Shown: positions 53,738 through 63,182, counted from the first letter of the stretch. The stretch is 64,000 nt of DNA from Bradyrhizobium sp. 200 (GCF_023100945.1 NZ_CP064689.1:8972001-9036000); one strand, 5' to 3'. Numbers and translations: made by a program. The notes: generated by a model not told the origin, from the sequence alone.

Positions 53738-55593
53738 TGTCTTCTCCTGTAACCCTTCACCGCGACGATGTTCCAGGTGCGCTATCGGTGCTGAATTCCG
53801 TGTTCGGCTTGCCGGGTTTTCGCGGCGCGCAGGAGGAAATCGTTCGCCACGTGACCGACGGCGGCAACTGTCTGGTGCTGATGCCGACCGGCGGCGGCAA
53901 GTCACTGTGCTATCAACTTCCTTCACTGCTGCGTGAAGGCTGCGGCATCGTGGTGTCGCCGCTGATCGCGCTGATGCGCGACCAGGTCGCTGGCCTTCTG
54001 GAGGCCGGCGTCAACGCGGCGGTGTTGAACTCGACGCTGTCATTTGATGAAGCCTCGGAAGTCGAGCGGCGGCTGCTCGCCGGCGACCTCGACCTGCTCT
54101 ATGTCGCGCCCGAGCGGCTGCTGACGCCGCGCTGTCTGTCCTTGCTGGGCCAAGCCAATATCGCGCTGTTTGCGATCGACGAGGCGCATTGCGTATCGCA
54201 ATGGGGGCATGATTTCCGTCCCGAATATATCGGCCTGTCCGTGCTCGCCGAACGCTTTCCGGGCGTGCCCCGCATCGCGCTGACTGCCACCGCCGACGAC
54301 ATGACGCGCAAGGAGATCGTGACCCGGCTCGGGCTTGCCGGCGCGCCGAGCTTCATCTCGAGTTTCGACCGACCGAACATCCGCTACGAAATCGTCGAAA
54401 AGCAAAATGCGCCGGCCCAGCTCAAGGCCTTCATCAGCGAGCGCCATGCGGGCGATGCCGGCATCGTCTATTGCCTGTCGCGCGCCAAGGTCGAGGATAC
54501 CGCCCAAGCGCTGACCAGCGCCGGCATCCCGGCCCTGCCCTATCACGCCGGACTTGATGCAGGCTTGCGCGCCCGCAACCAGGATCGCTTCATCAACGAG
54601 GATGGCGTCGTGATTGTCGCCACCATTGCGTTCGGCATGGGCATCGACAAACCGGACGTGCGCTTCGTGGCGCATCTCGACCTGCCGAAAAGCATTGAGG
54701 CCTATTACCAGGAAACCGGGCGTGCGGGGCGCGACGGCAAGCCCTCCAGCGCCTGGATGGCCTATGGCCTGTCCGACATCGTGCAGCAACGCCGCATGAT
54801 CGACGAATCCACCGGCTCTGATGCCTTCAAACGAGTATCGATCGGCAAGCTCGACGCGCTGGTGGCGCTGGCCGAGACTGCCGGCTGCCGGCGCAGCCGC
54901 CTGCTCGGCTATTTCGGGGAGGAGGTCTCCGGCAGCAATTGCGGCAATTGCGACAACTGCCTGTCGCCGCCGCAGCTTCGCGACGGCAAGGTCGCCGCGC
55001 AAAAACTTTTGTCCTGCGCCTATCGCACCGGGCAGCGTTTTGGCGCCATGCACCTGATCGACGTGCTGGTCGGCCGCATGACCGAGCGCGTCACGCAATT
55101 CGGGCACGACAAGCTGTCCGTGTTCGGCATCGGCAATGATCTCAACGAGAAGCAATGGCGCGCCGTGATCCGCCAACTGGTCGCCATGGGCCATCTGCGG
55201 GCCGACAGCGAAGCCTTTGGCGCGCTGAAATTGACGGAGAGCGCCCGCGGCGTCCTGAAGGGCGAGACGGAAGTCATGTTGCGCGAGGCGGCACCCGGAA
55301 CGCGCATTCGCGCCAGTCGCGCCAAATCAAGGCGCGGTGATCTGGCGCCGCGGGCTGAGACCAAGCCCGCCGATGCCGGCCTGCAGGCGGCGCTCCGGGC
55401 ATGGCGCTCCGACATCGCGCGGCAGCGCAGCGTGCCGGCCTATGTCGTGCTGCACGATTCCACCCTCGACGGCATCGCCGCAGCACGGCCTTCGACGCTC
55501 AACGAACTCCGCAACATCCCCGGCATCGGCGACAAGAAGCTCGAACATTACGGCGACGAACTGCTCACGCTGGTGCGCTCGGCCGACGCGTAA
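53737..55593 (+). CDS. recQ: RecQ-family ATP-dependent DNA helicase
   Basis: The 618-residue superfamily-2 helicase has Walker [15 protein letters not shown] near residue 50, the DEAH box [19 protein letters not shown] (residues about 147-165), motif [14 protein letters not shown] near residue 327, a zinc site with NCGNCDNC after GEEVSGS near residue 402, a winged helix RQC region and a C-terminal HRDC domain near residue 540 ending in [16 protein letters not shown]. It unwinds DNA 3' to 5' in recombination and repair. Full family length. The ATG overlaps the stop of the vWA gene (TAATG), an uncommon neighbour for recQ. Confidence 0.95.
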   Translation: MSSPVTLHRDDVPGALSVLNSVFGLPGFRGAQEEIVRHVTDGGNCLVLMPTGGGKSLCYQLPSLLREGCGIVVSPLIALMRDQVAGLLEAGVNAAVLNSTLSFDEASEVERRLLAGDLDLLYVAPERLLTPRCLSLLGQANIALFAIDEAHCVSQWGHDFRPEYIGLSVLAERFPGVPRIALTATADDMTRKEIVTRLGLAGAPSFISSFDRPNIRYEIVEKQNAPAQLKAFISERHAGDAGIVYCLSRAKVEDTAQALTSAGIPALPYHAGLDAGLRARNQDRFINEDGVVIVATIAFGMGIDKPDVRFVAHLDLPKSIEAYYQETGRAGRDGKPSSAWMAYGLSDIVQQRRMIDESTGSDAFKRVSIGKLDALVALAETAGCRRSRLLGYFGEEVSGSNCGNCDNCLSPPQLRDGKVAAQKLLSCAYRTGQRFGAMHLIDVLVGRMTERVTQFGHDKLSVFGIGNDLNEKQWRAVIRQLVAMGHLRADSEAFGALKLTESARGVLKGETEVMLREAAPGTRIRASRAKSRRGDLAPRAETKPADAGLQAALRAWRSDIARQRSVPAYVVLHDSTLDGIAAARPSTLNELRNIPGIGDKKLEHYGDELLTLVRSADA

Positions 55594-55601
55594 ACGCCAT
55601 C

Positions 55602-56615
55602 TCATCCATTACGGAACGTGTAAGCATATCCGTTGATCGCGGGTGCGCCGCCGAGATGGGCGTAGAGCACCTTCGAGCCCTTCGGAAAGTATCCCTTGTT
55701 CACAAGGTCGATCATGCCCTGCATGGATTTTCCCTCGTAGACCGGATCGGTGATCATGCCTTCGAGGCGCGCGCAGAGCCGGATCGCCTCCTTGGTCTCC
55801 TCGGAGGGAACGCCATAGGCCGGATAGGCGTAATCCTCGATCAGCACACAATCGTCCTCGACGATCTCGTGGCCGAGTTCGACAAGACCTGCGGTGTTGC
55901 GGGCGATGTCGAGCACCTGCGCCTTGGTCTGGGCCGGGGTAAAGGACGCGTCGATGCCGATCACCTTGCGGGCGCGGCCGTCCTTGGCAAATCCCACCAG
56001 CATGCCGGCATGGGTCGAGCCGGTGACGGTGCAGACCACGATGTAATCGAAGGCGAAGCCGAGTTCCTTCTCCTGCGCCCTGACCTCTTCGGCAAAGCCG
56101 ACATAGCCGAGACCGCCATATTTATGCACGGAGGCGCCCGCCGGGATCGCATAGGGCTTGCCACCCTTGGCCTTCACATCCGCAATCGCCTCTTCCCAGC
56201 TTTGGCGTATGCCGATGTCGAAACCTTCATCGACCAGCCGCACATCCGCGCCCATCACACGGCTGAGCAGGATGTTACCGACGCGGTCGTAGACGGCGTC
56301 CTCGTGCGGCACCCAGCTTTCCTGCACCAGGCGGCACTTCATGCCGATCTTGGCCGCAACGGCTGCGACCATGCGGGTGTGGTTGGACTGCACGCCGCCG
56401 ATCGAGACCAGCGTGTCCGCATTGGAGGCGATCGCATCGGGGATGATGTATTCGAGCTTGCGCAGCTTGTTGCCGCCGAAGGCAAGGCCCGAATTGCAGT
56501 CCTCGCGCTTGGCGTAGAGCTCGACCTTGCCGCCGAGATGCTGCGAGAGCCGCTCCAGCTTTTCGATATGGGTGGGCCCGAAGGTGAGCGGATAGCGTTC
56601 GAATTTCTCCAGCAT
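55602..56615 (-). CDS. acdS: 1-aminocyclopropane-1-carboxylate (ACC) deaminase
   Basis: The 337-residue PLP enzyme converts ACC, the plant ethylene precursor, to 2-oxobutyrate and ammonia in the cytoplasm. It aligns residue for residue with Pseudomonas AcdS (338 aa), one residue shorter at the N-terminus. Key residues are present: PLP Lys50 in GGNKLRK, Ser77 in VQSNHTR, Tyr293-Glu294 in VYEGKSM and Leu321 in YAHLGG. The Glu and Leu at these positions separate true ACC deaminase from D-cysteine desulfhydrase. The Lrp-type gene at 56776 is divergent, like acdR. ATG 56615 gives the standard N-terminus [14 protein letters not shown]. Confidence 0.95.
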   Translation of the reverse strand: MLEKFERYPLTFGPTHIEKLERLSQHLGGKVELYAKREDCNSGLAFGGNKLRKLEYIIPDAIASNADTLVSIGGVQSNHTRMVAAVAAKIGMKCRLVQESWVPHEDAVYDRVGNILLSRVMGADVRLVDEGFDIGIRQSWEEAIADVKAKGGKPYAIPAGASVHKYGGLGYVGFAEEVRAQEKELGFAFDYIVVCTVTGSTHAGMLVGFAKDGRARKVIGIDASFTPAQTKAQVLDIARNTAGLVELGHEIVEDDCVLIEDYAYPAYGVPSEETKEAIRLCARLEGMITDPVYEGKSMQGMIDLVNKGYFPKGSKVLYAHLGGAPAINGYAYTFRNG

Positions 56616-56723
56616 CGTCGTCCCCGTTGATGGTCTGATGTCCGGGCAACGCCCTATCACCGGACGTCGGAAAGGTGCTCTCAAAGTTAGCAGTTAATCT
56701 ACAGAAATATTGCGCCCTTCTTG

Positions 56724-56735
56724 GATAGTATTATC
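56724..56735. promoter_or_regulatory. GATA-N4-TATC inverted repeat in the acdS-acdR gap
   Basis: GATAGTATTATC lies in an AT-rich stretch (about 56690-56745) of the otherwise GC-rich 160-bp shared promoter region of acdS and acdR. Lrp-type regulators often bind AT-rich inverted repeats, so this is a candidate operator. Binding is not shown. Confidence 0.35.
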
Positions 56736-56775
56736 TTTTCATCCTCCATCATGCCACTAATCGGAAGATTCTTTC

Positions 56776-57240
56776 ATGAGCGGACGGCTCGATCGCATCG
56801 ACCTTAAGATATTGCGTTTGCTGCAAAATAACGGCCGGTTGACCAATGCCGAGCTGGCCGAAACGGCCGGCGTTAGCGCCGCAACCTGTCACCGCCGCAC
56901 CCAGCGACTGTTCGATGAAGGCTATATCGCCCAAGTCAGGGCGATGGCGGCGCCGCGCAAGGTCGGCAAGGGGGCGCTGGTCATGGTCGGCGTCGTGCTC
57001 GACCGCTCCACGCCGGAAAGCTTTGCCGCCTTCGAGCGGGCGGTCGCGCAACTGAAATTCGTGCTCGATTGCCACCTGGTGGCCGGCGATTTCGACTATT
57101 TCCTCAAGATCCGCGTCGGCGACATGGAGGATTTCAACCGCATCCATGGCGAACAGTTGATCGCGCTGCCGGGTGTCCGCCAGACCCGGACTTTCTTCGT
57201 CATGAAGGAAGTGGTCGACAACGCGCCGCTCGATTTCTGA
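56776..57240 (+). CDS. acdR: Lrp/AsnC-family regulator of ACC deaminase
   Basis: The 154-residue regulator has an N-terminal helix-turn-helix (residues about 4-60; LDRIDLKILRLLQNNGRLTN then AELAETAGVSAATCHRRTQR) and a C-terminal RAM/ligand-binding ferredoxin-like domain ending in QTRTFFVMKEVVDN. Lrp-type proteins form octamers and bind small amino-acid-like molecules. It starts about 160 bases from acdS in the opposite direction, exactly the acdR-acdS arrangement known from Pseudomonas, Azospirillum and Bradyrhizobium relatives, where AcdR activates acdS in the presence of ACC. The ribosome site is weak (GAAGA upstream). Confidence 0.88.
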   Translation: MSGRLDRIDLKILRLLQNNGRLTNAELAETAGVSAATCHRRTQRLFDEGYIAQVRAMAAPRKVGKGALVMVGVVLDRSTPESFAAFERAVAQLKFVLDCHLVAGDFDYFLKIRVGDMEDFNRIHGEQLIALPGVRQTRTFFVMKEVVDNAPLDF

Positions 57241-57304
57241 TGGCTGCGCGAGAGACAACCGGCCTCGCCGAAACCCTGCCGAAACTCTGGTCACACAACG
57301 CCGG

Positions 57305-57898
57305 ATGTCCTATCAACGGCGCATGATCATAAGACTTTTCCGGTGGGTGTTCGCTTTGACCGCAATGTTGATTGCGTTGCCGGTGGACGCCTCGGATGAA
57401 CTTCAGCGACAGGAACCCGATACCATTATCTTCGCGATGATGTCGGGCAAGTGCAGGACGCTTAAGGTCACCGGGCGGGATCTTCCCTGCCGGGCTGTGG
57501 CCTTCTTCCAGACCGAGGAAGGCAGGGCAAATTTCACGGTCGCGATCGACGACCCCAAGGACGACAGCCACATCATTACGTTTTCCGGCGACAACGGGCG
57601 AAGGCCGGATCCCAATGTGTACGAGCTGCCGATCGACCGGATGCTGTTCAAATCCAAGGACCGGCCGAAGGCTGATGGCCTGCCGGTGCCGTCGATCGAA
57701 TCGGCCGCCGGCCTCTGCAAACAGGTCGGGAATTTCGTGACGCTGGAGCTTTCCAGCATCTCCTGCACCGCCGTCGACAGGAACGGCAAGAGCTATGAAC
57801 TGCAGTACGTATCGGACGGCACGCCGATGGCAGTGCGCCGCATCAAGCGGATGCGCGTCGGCAATCCCGCAGTGTCGCCGTTCGACGATGTGAAATAA
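57305..57898 (+). CDS. Hypothetical secreted protein
   Basis: The 197-residue product starts MSYQRRMIIRLFRWVFALTA and has a signal peptide ending near LPVDASDE, so it is likely periplasmic. The body holds a pair of Cys (KCRTLK, DLPCRA) and two later Cys (GLCKQ and SISCTAV) that could form disulfides. I do not recognise the family. ATG 57305 or 57323 may be the start; the signal peptide is the same. It is 64 bases after acdR on the same strand and ends just before a GC-rich hairpin (57919-57946). Confidence 0.7.
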   Translation: MSYQRRMIIRLFRWVFALTAMLIALPVDASDELQRQEPDTIIFAMMSGKCRTLKVTGRDLPCRAVAFFQTEEGRANFTVAIDDPKDDSHIITFSGDNGRRPDPNVYELPIDRMLFKSKDRPKADGLPVPSIESAAGLCKQVGNFVTLELSSISCTAVDRNGKSYELQYVSDGTPMAVRRIKRMRVGNPAVSPFDDVK

Positions 57899-57918
57899 AA
57901 CACGGACGCAAAATGAAA

Positions 57919-57946
57919 GGCCGCCGGCGGAAAACCGGCGGCGGCC
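57919..57946. terminator. GC-rich hairpin after a hypothetical gene
   Basis: GCCGCCGG (57920-57927) and CCGGCGGC (57935-57942) form an 8-base stem with loop CGGAAAA. It is 20 bases after the stop at 57898. There is no T-run, so it is a possible rather than certain terminator. Confidence 0.5.
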
Positions 57947-58060
57947 AGTGTCGATCCACGCATGGCTCGCGATTGCGCAGACAAGTTCACGCCAGTACGA
58001 AAGTCCTGCCAGGCAGTGGCGGCTATCGGTCAAAGTCGAGCGATTGCCTTCACGCCGGCT

Positions 58061-58330
58061 TTACCGTGAGCCGCTGCGCTCGCGCCCGCCCCTCGTCGGC
58101 AGGATGGCGCTCGCGATGTCAAACGCGATGGCCCATCTCGGCTTTTCTTCCTCCGCGCCTGGCACGTTGATCTGAACGCCGACACCGTCGCTGACGGTAT
58201 AGGACGCAGCCAGTGCGGCGGCTTCGAGGGCGGCGCCCCGCGAATCGTAGACGCCGCCGATCTTGACGTTGTCGGCAAACACCGACCAGCCCAGCGGCGC
58301 CTTCACGATTTCGAACACCGATCGTTCCAT
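58061..58330 (-). CDS. Small hypothetical protein (89 aa)
   Basis: The product begins MERSVFEIVKAPLGWSVFAD and includes a repeated Ala/Glu region (AALEAAALAASY). It has no signal or membrane segment. The ATG at 58330 follows AAAGGTGAT, a good ribosome site, and codon use fits the neighbours. The pattern of two short beta strands and a helix resembles small DUF2188-type proteins, but I cannot confirm this. It is 18 bases downstream of another small gene (58349-58546) on the same strand, so they may be one operon. Confidence 0.6.
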   Translation of the reverse strand: MERSVFEIVKAPLGWSVFADNVKIGGVYDSRGAALEAAALAASYTVSDGVGVQINVPGAEEEKPRWAIAFDIASAILPTRGGRERSGSR

Positions 58331-58348
58331 CAGATCACCTTTGTCGCT

Positions 58349-58546
58349 TCACCTGTATCGCTTCCGTCCCTCGCCCACACGGCGAATCCTGGCGAAGGGA
58401 GCGTGGCGTCGGGACGTTGGTTTGTCGTCGGCGGCCTTCGCTCGCCCGTCGAAAGCCCGCAAGCCACTGAACGAATGCACCGCCGGTGCAAGCGCGATTT
58501 CCTTTCGCACGGCATCGACAATTCGATCGAACTCAACTTCGCTCAT
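58349..58546 (-). CDS. Small hypothetical protein (65 aa)
   Basis: This small product begins MSEVEFDRIVDAVRKEIALA, a helical opening, and ends in a basic tail FARIRRVGEGRKRYR. The start is set at 58546 after GGAGCG; a longer frame to 58669 is possible but less gene-like. It has no recognised family. It is followed 18 bases on by the 89-residue gene at 58061-58330. Confidence 0.45.
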   Translation of the reverse strand: MSEVEFDRIVDAVRKEIALAPAVHSFSGLRAFDGRAKAADDKPTSRRHAPFARIRRVGEGRKRYR

Positions 58547-58799
58547 CGCACGCTCCACTGCGCCGGGCCGGCATTCTGCCGCCAGGATGGTAAGAGGGAC
58601 CGCGCTGAGGCCTAGCTCGCCATGCAAGTTTGTTGTTTGAAGGCTCGCCTGCGGTCGCTTCGATGGCAAAAAAGGGTCGAAATCGGGAACAGCCGAATCG
58701 CACCTGCGAAATCAGTGGGCCCCGGGAGTCCGCTGGCACCCCCCTTGGCCCAACTTGCCCCTTGCGTGCTAGATTCGGCCACGAATCAGGAGGGTTTGC

Positions 58800-59102
58800 A
58801 TGCCGGTAGACAGTGACAGCGCCATTGCGTGGCACCGCGCCCAGCTCAAGAAGCTTCGCGAGACCTTGAAGAATATCGAGACCGCGAGGTTCACGGTGGG
58901 CGAGCCCGCCCTAGCGAGCAGGACTGGCAGGACACAGAAGACGATTGCCGAACTCGAGCAGAAAATCCGCCAGTCGCAGCACATCATCGCCGCCTATGAA
59001 AGGCAGACCCGGCGGCCGCTTGCAACGGACCAGCGAAGCCTCGCCAGCGTGAGCTGGAGTATCTGGAATGCCCAAACGGCGCATAGCCGTAATTCGCGGT
59101 AA
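58800..59102 (+). CDS. Small hypothetical protein with coiled-coil character (100 aa)
   Basis: The product is mostly helical with heptad-like charge pattern (AWHRAQLKKLRETLKNIETA and QKTIAELEQKIRQSQHII), which suggests a coiled coil. It has no signal peptide or membrane helix. The ATG at 58800 is preceded by AGGAGGG at an ideal distance, the strongest ribosome site in this part of the window. I do not recognise the family. A basic C-terminal tail may bind nucleic acid, but that is speculation. Confidence 0.6.
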   Translation: MPVDSDSAIAWHRAQLKKLRETLKNIETARFTVGEPALASRTGRTQKTIAELEQKIRQSQHIIAAYERQTRRPLATDQRSLASVSWSIWNAQTAHSRNSR

Positions 59103-59219
59103 GCGTTGAATGGCCTGAAGGCTCGCCCGGCGGATCCCGTAGTAGCTGCGAGATCGTCGCGGTCGTGCGCCGTCAGACGCTGGATCGCGTGATCCGGCGG
59201 CCGGTAGGCGGCGCAGCCT

Positions 59220-60479
59220 CTAGTTCTTTGCGGTCTCTTTTTCTTTCGCCTTGGCCTTGCAGGAAATCAGAAACGTAAACGCCCGCGCGTTCCGCGCGAT
59301 GTCGGCCGTCTTCAACTCGGCCTTGGCATCGGAAATCTGGTACGGCACCACGCTGTTATCGAGAAAATCCCTTAAGGCCCCGGTCTTGATGGCGAAATTG
59401 ATGTTCTCGGGGATGTTGCCCGTGGCCCGCGCGAACTTGATGGCATTCAGCTTTGCCGCGACCACGCCGACCACGTCGCCGCTCGAGGCCAATAGCGGCC
59501 CGCCGCTGTTGCCGGGTTGAACGGCCGCACTGATCTGCAGAAAGCGCGTGTCGTTCAGGATGCCGCTGAGCGAGCTCACGATTCCCGTGGTAACCGTGAA
59601 ATCGGATGTCAGCAGTCCATGAAAGGGATAGCCGATCGCCACCACGCTGTCGCCGGACTGGATCGCCTTGTCCCTGATCCTGGCGACGTCCTTGAACGTG
59701 CCGGTCACCTGCAGCAGCGCAAGATCGTTGGTCTCGTCGCTCGACACCAGCCGCAATTTGGCGGGCGCCTCGCCGGACAGATTGCCCTGGATGTCGCCGA
59801 CGCAGCCCTGCACGACATGCGCATTGGTCACGAGGTGCCCGTTCGTGCTCACCAGAAAGCCGGTGCCGGTCTGGTCGAACAGTCTATCGGGCTTGGCCGG
59901 TGCAGAATCCGGCGTCGCCGCCGCGGCGACCGGCTTGGCCGCGGGAAGAACCGAGAAATCGCCGGCACCGGTCAATCCCGATTGCCTGACCTTGGCGACG
60001 CAATTCGCCAAAATGGGCAATAGCTGTCCAGTCTGATCGAGGTTGAACTGGAAGAGCTGCCCTTGCGTATAGGCAGTCATCCCCTTCGCTTTTCGGAATT
60101 GAGCGATGAGCGCGGAATTGGCCGGCATCGGCACGCGAACCACCTTGGCGCCGATCGGGACACCATGGACATTGAACGGTTGCTGTCCGTCGAATGTCAG
60201 GGTCAGCGGAAAGGCCTGTCCTGGCGTGAGCGTCCATTGCTCATGCATGAACCCCAGACCCCACCCGCCCTTGCCGTCGATCGTCACCATGAAATAGACG
60301 CCGCTGGCGTACCGGGCGCCTGCTGCACAATGCGAGAAGGATCCGGTCTGGTCGTTGGTGTAGGCCCCGCCCTGCCAGTTGCCGACGCTGATCGTGCCGT
60401 AGGGTCCGCGCGCATCCGCATTCGAATTGGCAAAAATCGTACACAACAAAACTGCGACCGCAGCAGCCCGGCATTTCAT
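59220..60479 (-). CDS. Secreted HtrA-like serine protease with extra N-terminal domain
   Basis: The 419-residue product starts MKCRAAAVAVLLCTIFANSN, a signal peptide ending at ADARG. Residues about 30-165 form an unfamiliar domain (VGNWQGGAYTNDQTGSFSHC, GWGLGFMHEQWTLTPGQ), and the C-terminal half is a trypsin-2 (HtrA-type) protease with His in VTNAHVVQGCVG near residue 220, Asp in TNDLALLQV near residue 250 and Ser in QPGNSGGPLL near residue 325. No PDZ domain follows, unlike DegP. ATG 60479 has GGGGAAA at nine bases; 60485 would be too close. It is likely periplasmic or secreted. Confidence 0.85.
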   Translation of the reverse strand: MKCRAAAVAVLLCTIFANSNADARGPYGTISVGNWQGGAYTNDQTGSFSHCAAGARYASGVYFMVTIDGKGGWGLGFMHEQWTLTPGQAFPLTLTFDGQQPFNVHGVPIGAKVVRVPMPANSALIAQFRKAKGMTAYTQGQLFQFNLDQTGQLLPILANCVAKVRQSGLTGAGDFSVLPAAKPVAAAATPDSAPAKPDRLFDQTGTGFLVSTNGHLVTNAHVVQGCVGDIQGNLSGEAPAKLRLVSSDETNDLALLQVTGTFKDVARIRDKAIQSGDSVVAIGYPFHGLLTSDFTVTTGIVSSLSGILNDTRFLQISAAVQPGNSGGPLLASSGDVVGVVAAKLNAIKFARATGNIPENINFAIKTGALRDFLDNSVVPYQISDAKAELKTADIARNARAFTFLISCKAKAKEKETAKN

Positions 60480-60720
60480 CAGCATTTTCCCCACACACCC
60501 AAGGTGAGCATATTTGCTTTTGCAACCGGAGTCCATTTGGACCGCGCCAGAGGAGGCTGAAATTTCCCCTGCGGCAGCGGAAAAATCGACTCACCATCGG
60601 TTTGATGCCCGCGGGCGGCTCAGTTTCCGAGGCGGTTTCGTTAAGGTCTTTGCCGGATCATTCGGCACATCGTCTCGATCGTCGTAGGATCGATACCGAT
60701 TCGCATCCGCAGGACTACGC

Positions 60721-61971
60721 ATGGACTTGGCACAAGGCGACTTGGCTCACGGCGGAAGCAGTTTCGAGCAGAGGGACCTGCTGCGTCCACCCGCGGCCGT
60801 GCTGGTCCCCGGCCTTTTGATGTCGTTTTACGTCTGGCTGATTCTGCTCACGACCATTCCATATCCGGGCAAGATCGGGCTCGACTACAATACGCTCGGC
60901 ACCGACTGGATGGTCTTCTACGGCGCGATCCGCTCGGTCCTCGACGGCAATGCGCCGTTGATCTTCGACGGCGATCGTTTCACCGACTTCCTCAACACGG
61001 CGTTTGCAGGCTGGCTCTCCAAGCCGCTGGAATTTCGGCCATGGGCCTATCCGCCGAGCTTTCTCCTGATGCTGCTGCCGTTTGGGCCCTTGGGCTTCTT
61101 CGGCTCCTACGTGGCGTTTCAGGTCGTGACCGGCGCCCTGCTGGCGCTGGCGCTGCGAGCGAGTGCGGCAGCCGCCCTGCCATCGAGCGCGCTGGTCGTG
61201 GCCGCGCTCGTTTGCCCGGCGTCGGCCATCAATGCGATCAACGGTCAGGCCGTCTTCCTGGTCGCGGCCCTGATCGTCGGCGGGTTTGGCCTGCTCGAAC
61301 GGCGTCCTTATCTCGGCGGATTGGTGCTGGGACTGCTGACGTTCAAACCGCAGTTCTGCATCCTGGTGCCGATCGCCTTGATCGCGGCCGGGCAGTGGCG
61401 CGCGCTCCTGGCGTCAGGCTCGTCCGCGCTGGCCATGATGATCGCGAGCGGATTGATTTTCGGATGGGACCTGTGGGTGCGCTGGTTTCCGCTCATCCTC
61501 GAAAATCTCGTCAGCCCGAGCGAGAAGTGGATCGAGTTCGGCCGCATGTGGGGCCACAGCGTCTACACCTGTGCGGTTCTGCTCGGCGCGCCGGAGCGGC
61601 TGGCGTCGTGGATTCAATTGCTCGCCACGCTCGGCGCCGCGGTGTCCGTCGTCATCGCGTTCCGATCGCGGTTGGGGACGAGGGAAAAGACGGCAGTCTT
61701 TCTGGCAGCCACGGTCCTCGCCGCGCCGCATTCCGGGCCCTATGATGTGACGCTGCTGGTGATCGCAGCGGCATTCTGGTTGATGGCGCGCGCCGCTCCG
61801 CTGCCGCTGTGGTGCTGGACCCTGGCGTTCATGATCTGGCTGCTGCCGATGCTGAGCCCGCCCCTGCTGTTTCCCGTGGCCAGGATCGCCCCGCTCCTTC
61901 CCGTACTGCTGATCGTGCTTCTGCTTCGTCCCGGCGTTTTCAACCTCGATACGCGCGCGATAGAGGCCTAA
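60721..61971 (+). CDS. GT87/DUF2029-type membrane protein
   Basis: The 416-residue protein has about ten hydrophobic segments and a periplasmic loop with DYNTLGTDWMVFYGAIRSVLDG near residue 56, where an Asp pair is typical of the C-type (GT87) polyprenol-phosphate glycosyltransferases such as alpha-mannosyltransferase relatives. FRPWAYPPSFLLMLLPFGPLG near residue 102 and TFKPQFCILVPIALIAAGQW near residue 205 are also family-like. It probably transfers a sugar to a lipid or glycan at the inner membrane. The start ATG 60721 follows GCAGGA weakly. It is divergent from the HtrA-like protease. Confidence 0.8.
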   Translation: MDLAQGDLAHGGSSFEQRDLLRPPAAVLVPGLLMSFYVWLILLTTIPYPGKIGLDYNTLGTDWMVFYGAIRSVLDGNAPLIFDGDRFTDFLNTAFAGWLSKPLEFRPWAYPPSFLLMLLPFGPLGFFGSYVAFQVVTGALLALALRASAAAALPSSALVVAALVCPASAINAINGQAVFLVAALIVGGFGLLERRPYLGGLVLGLLTFKPQFCILVPIALIAAGQWRALLASGSSALAMMIASGLIFGWDLWVRWFPLILENLVSPSEKWIEFGRMWGHSVYTCAVLLGAPERLASWIQLLATLGAAVSVVIAFRSRLGTREKTAVFLAATVLAAPHSGPYDVTLLVIAAAFWLMARAAPLPLWCWTLAFMIWLLPMLSPPLLFPVARIAPLLPVLLIVLLLRPGVFNLDTRAIEA

Positions 61972-62201
61972 CGCCCGCCCTTCCTGGATAGCTTTTGGCG
62001 CAATTGTGGCGGAACGAGCGGCGCGACTAAACGCCCCGGTGCCTGCCCGCGTCCGCTCATTTTAATGGATCACACGTGGCATCTTGCATACGGTGGGGCC
62101 GTTGCCCTGCCGGTTCTGCGTCAACGCCGGAACCAGGGAGGCAAAACACAATCGCGCCGCCGATGGCGGGCGCCAACTGCAATAGCCGAAGGAAAAATAC
62201 T

Positions 62202-63182
62202 GTGAAACCAAGAGTTGTCCGGTACGCGCTGCTTACATTTATAGCCGTCGTTTCCGCCGTGGCTGGCCCGGCCCAAGCCCAAACATGGCCGGACAAGCCG
62301 ATCACCTTCATCGTGCCGTTCGCGGCCGGCGGCGGCACCGATGCCTTTGCCCGTCCGCTGGCGGCCCAGCTCGATGCACAGTTGGGCAAGCGCGTGCTGA
62401 TCGAAAACCGCGCGGGCGCCGGCGGCACTGTCGGCGCATCGGCGGCGTCGAAGGCCGCTCCCGATGGCTACACCTTCTTCATGGGCGCGGCGCATCACGC
62501 CATTGCCCCCTCGCTCTATCCCAACCTCGACTACAACATCGAGAAGGACTTTATCGCCGTGGCGCTGATCGCGCGGCCGCCGCAGGTGGTGGTGGTCAAT
62601 CCGGACAAGGTCGCCGCCAAGACGCTCGCCGAGTTCATCGCCTACGCCAAAGCCAATCCGGGCAAATTGAACTACGGCTCCGCCGGCGCCGGCACCACGC
62701 ATCATCTCGCGGGCGAACTGTTCAAGATTCTGACCAAGACCACCATCCAGCACGTCCCCTATCGCGGGGCCGGCCCCGCGATGCAGGATCTGATCGCCGG
62801 CCACGTACCGGTCGTGTTCGACGGGCTCGGTTCGTCGGCAGCGCCCGTCAGGGCCGGACAGTTGCGCGCGCTTGCCGTCGCCGCGCCGAAACGCGTGCCG
62901 GCATTCCCCGATCTTCCGACCGCGGCGGAAGCAGGTCTGGCCGGATATGAAGTGTCGACCTGGTACGGCCTGTTCGCGCCGAAGAATACACCGCCGGCGA
63001 TCGTCGATCAGATGATCAAGGAATTGCAGAAGGCCATGCAGACGCCCTCCATCAAGGAAGCCTGGGAACGCAACGGCTCCGATGTCCCCAACGTCGCGGG
63101 TCCGGAGTTCGCGAAAATGGTGACCGCGGAAGTCGAGCGCTGGCGCAAGGTCGTGACCGAAGCGAACGTGAAGCTGGATTAG
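62202..63182 (+). CDS. Tripartite tricarboxylate transporter receptor (TctC/Bug family)
   Basis: This 326-residue periplasmic binding protein of the Bug/TctC family has a signal peptide (about 25 residues, ending at PAQAQT) and the characteristic start WPDKPITFIVPFAAGGGTDAFAR, which contains the ligand-binding loop. GANYGSAG-like LNYGSAGAGTTHHLAGELF near residue 160 is the second ligand segment. The GTG at 62202 follows AAGGAA and precedes the signal peptide. It should bind a dicarboxylate or similar organic acid for a TctAB permease, but no tctA or tctB gene is present, so it is an orphan receptor. Confidence 0.88.
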   Translation: MKPRVVRYALLTFIAVVSAVAGPAQAQTWPDKPITFIVPFAAGGGTDAFARPLAAQLDAQLGKRVLIENRAGAGGTVGASAASKAAPDGYTFFMGAAHHAIAPSLYPNLDYNIEKDFIAVALIARPPQVVVVNPDKVAAKTLAEFIAYAKANPGKLNYGSAGAGTTHHLAGELFKILTKTTIQHVPYRGAGPAMQDLIAGHVPVVFDGLGSSAAPVRAGQLRALAVAAPKRVPAFPDLPTAAEAGLAGYEVSTWYGLFAPKNTPPAIVDQMIKELQKAMQTPSIKEAWERNGSDVPNVAGPEFAKMVTAEVERWRKVVTEANVKLD

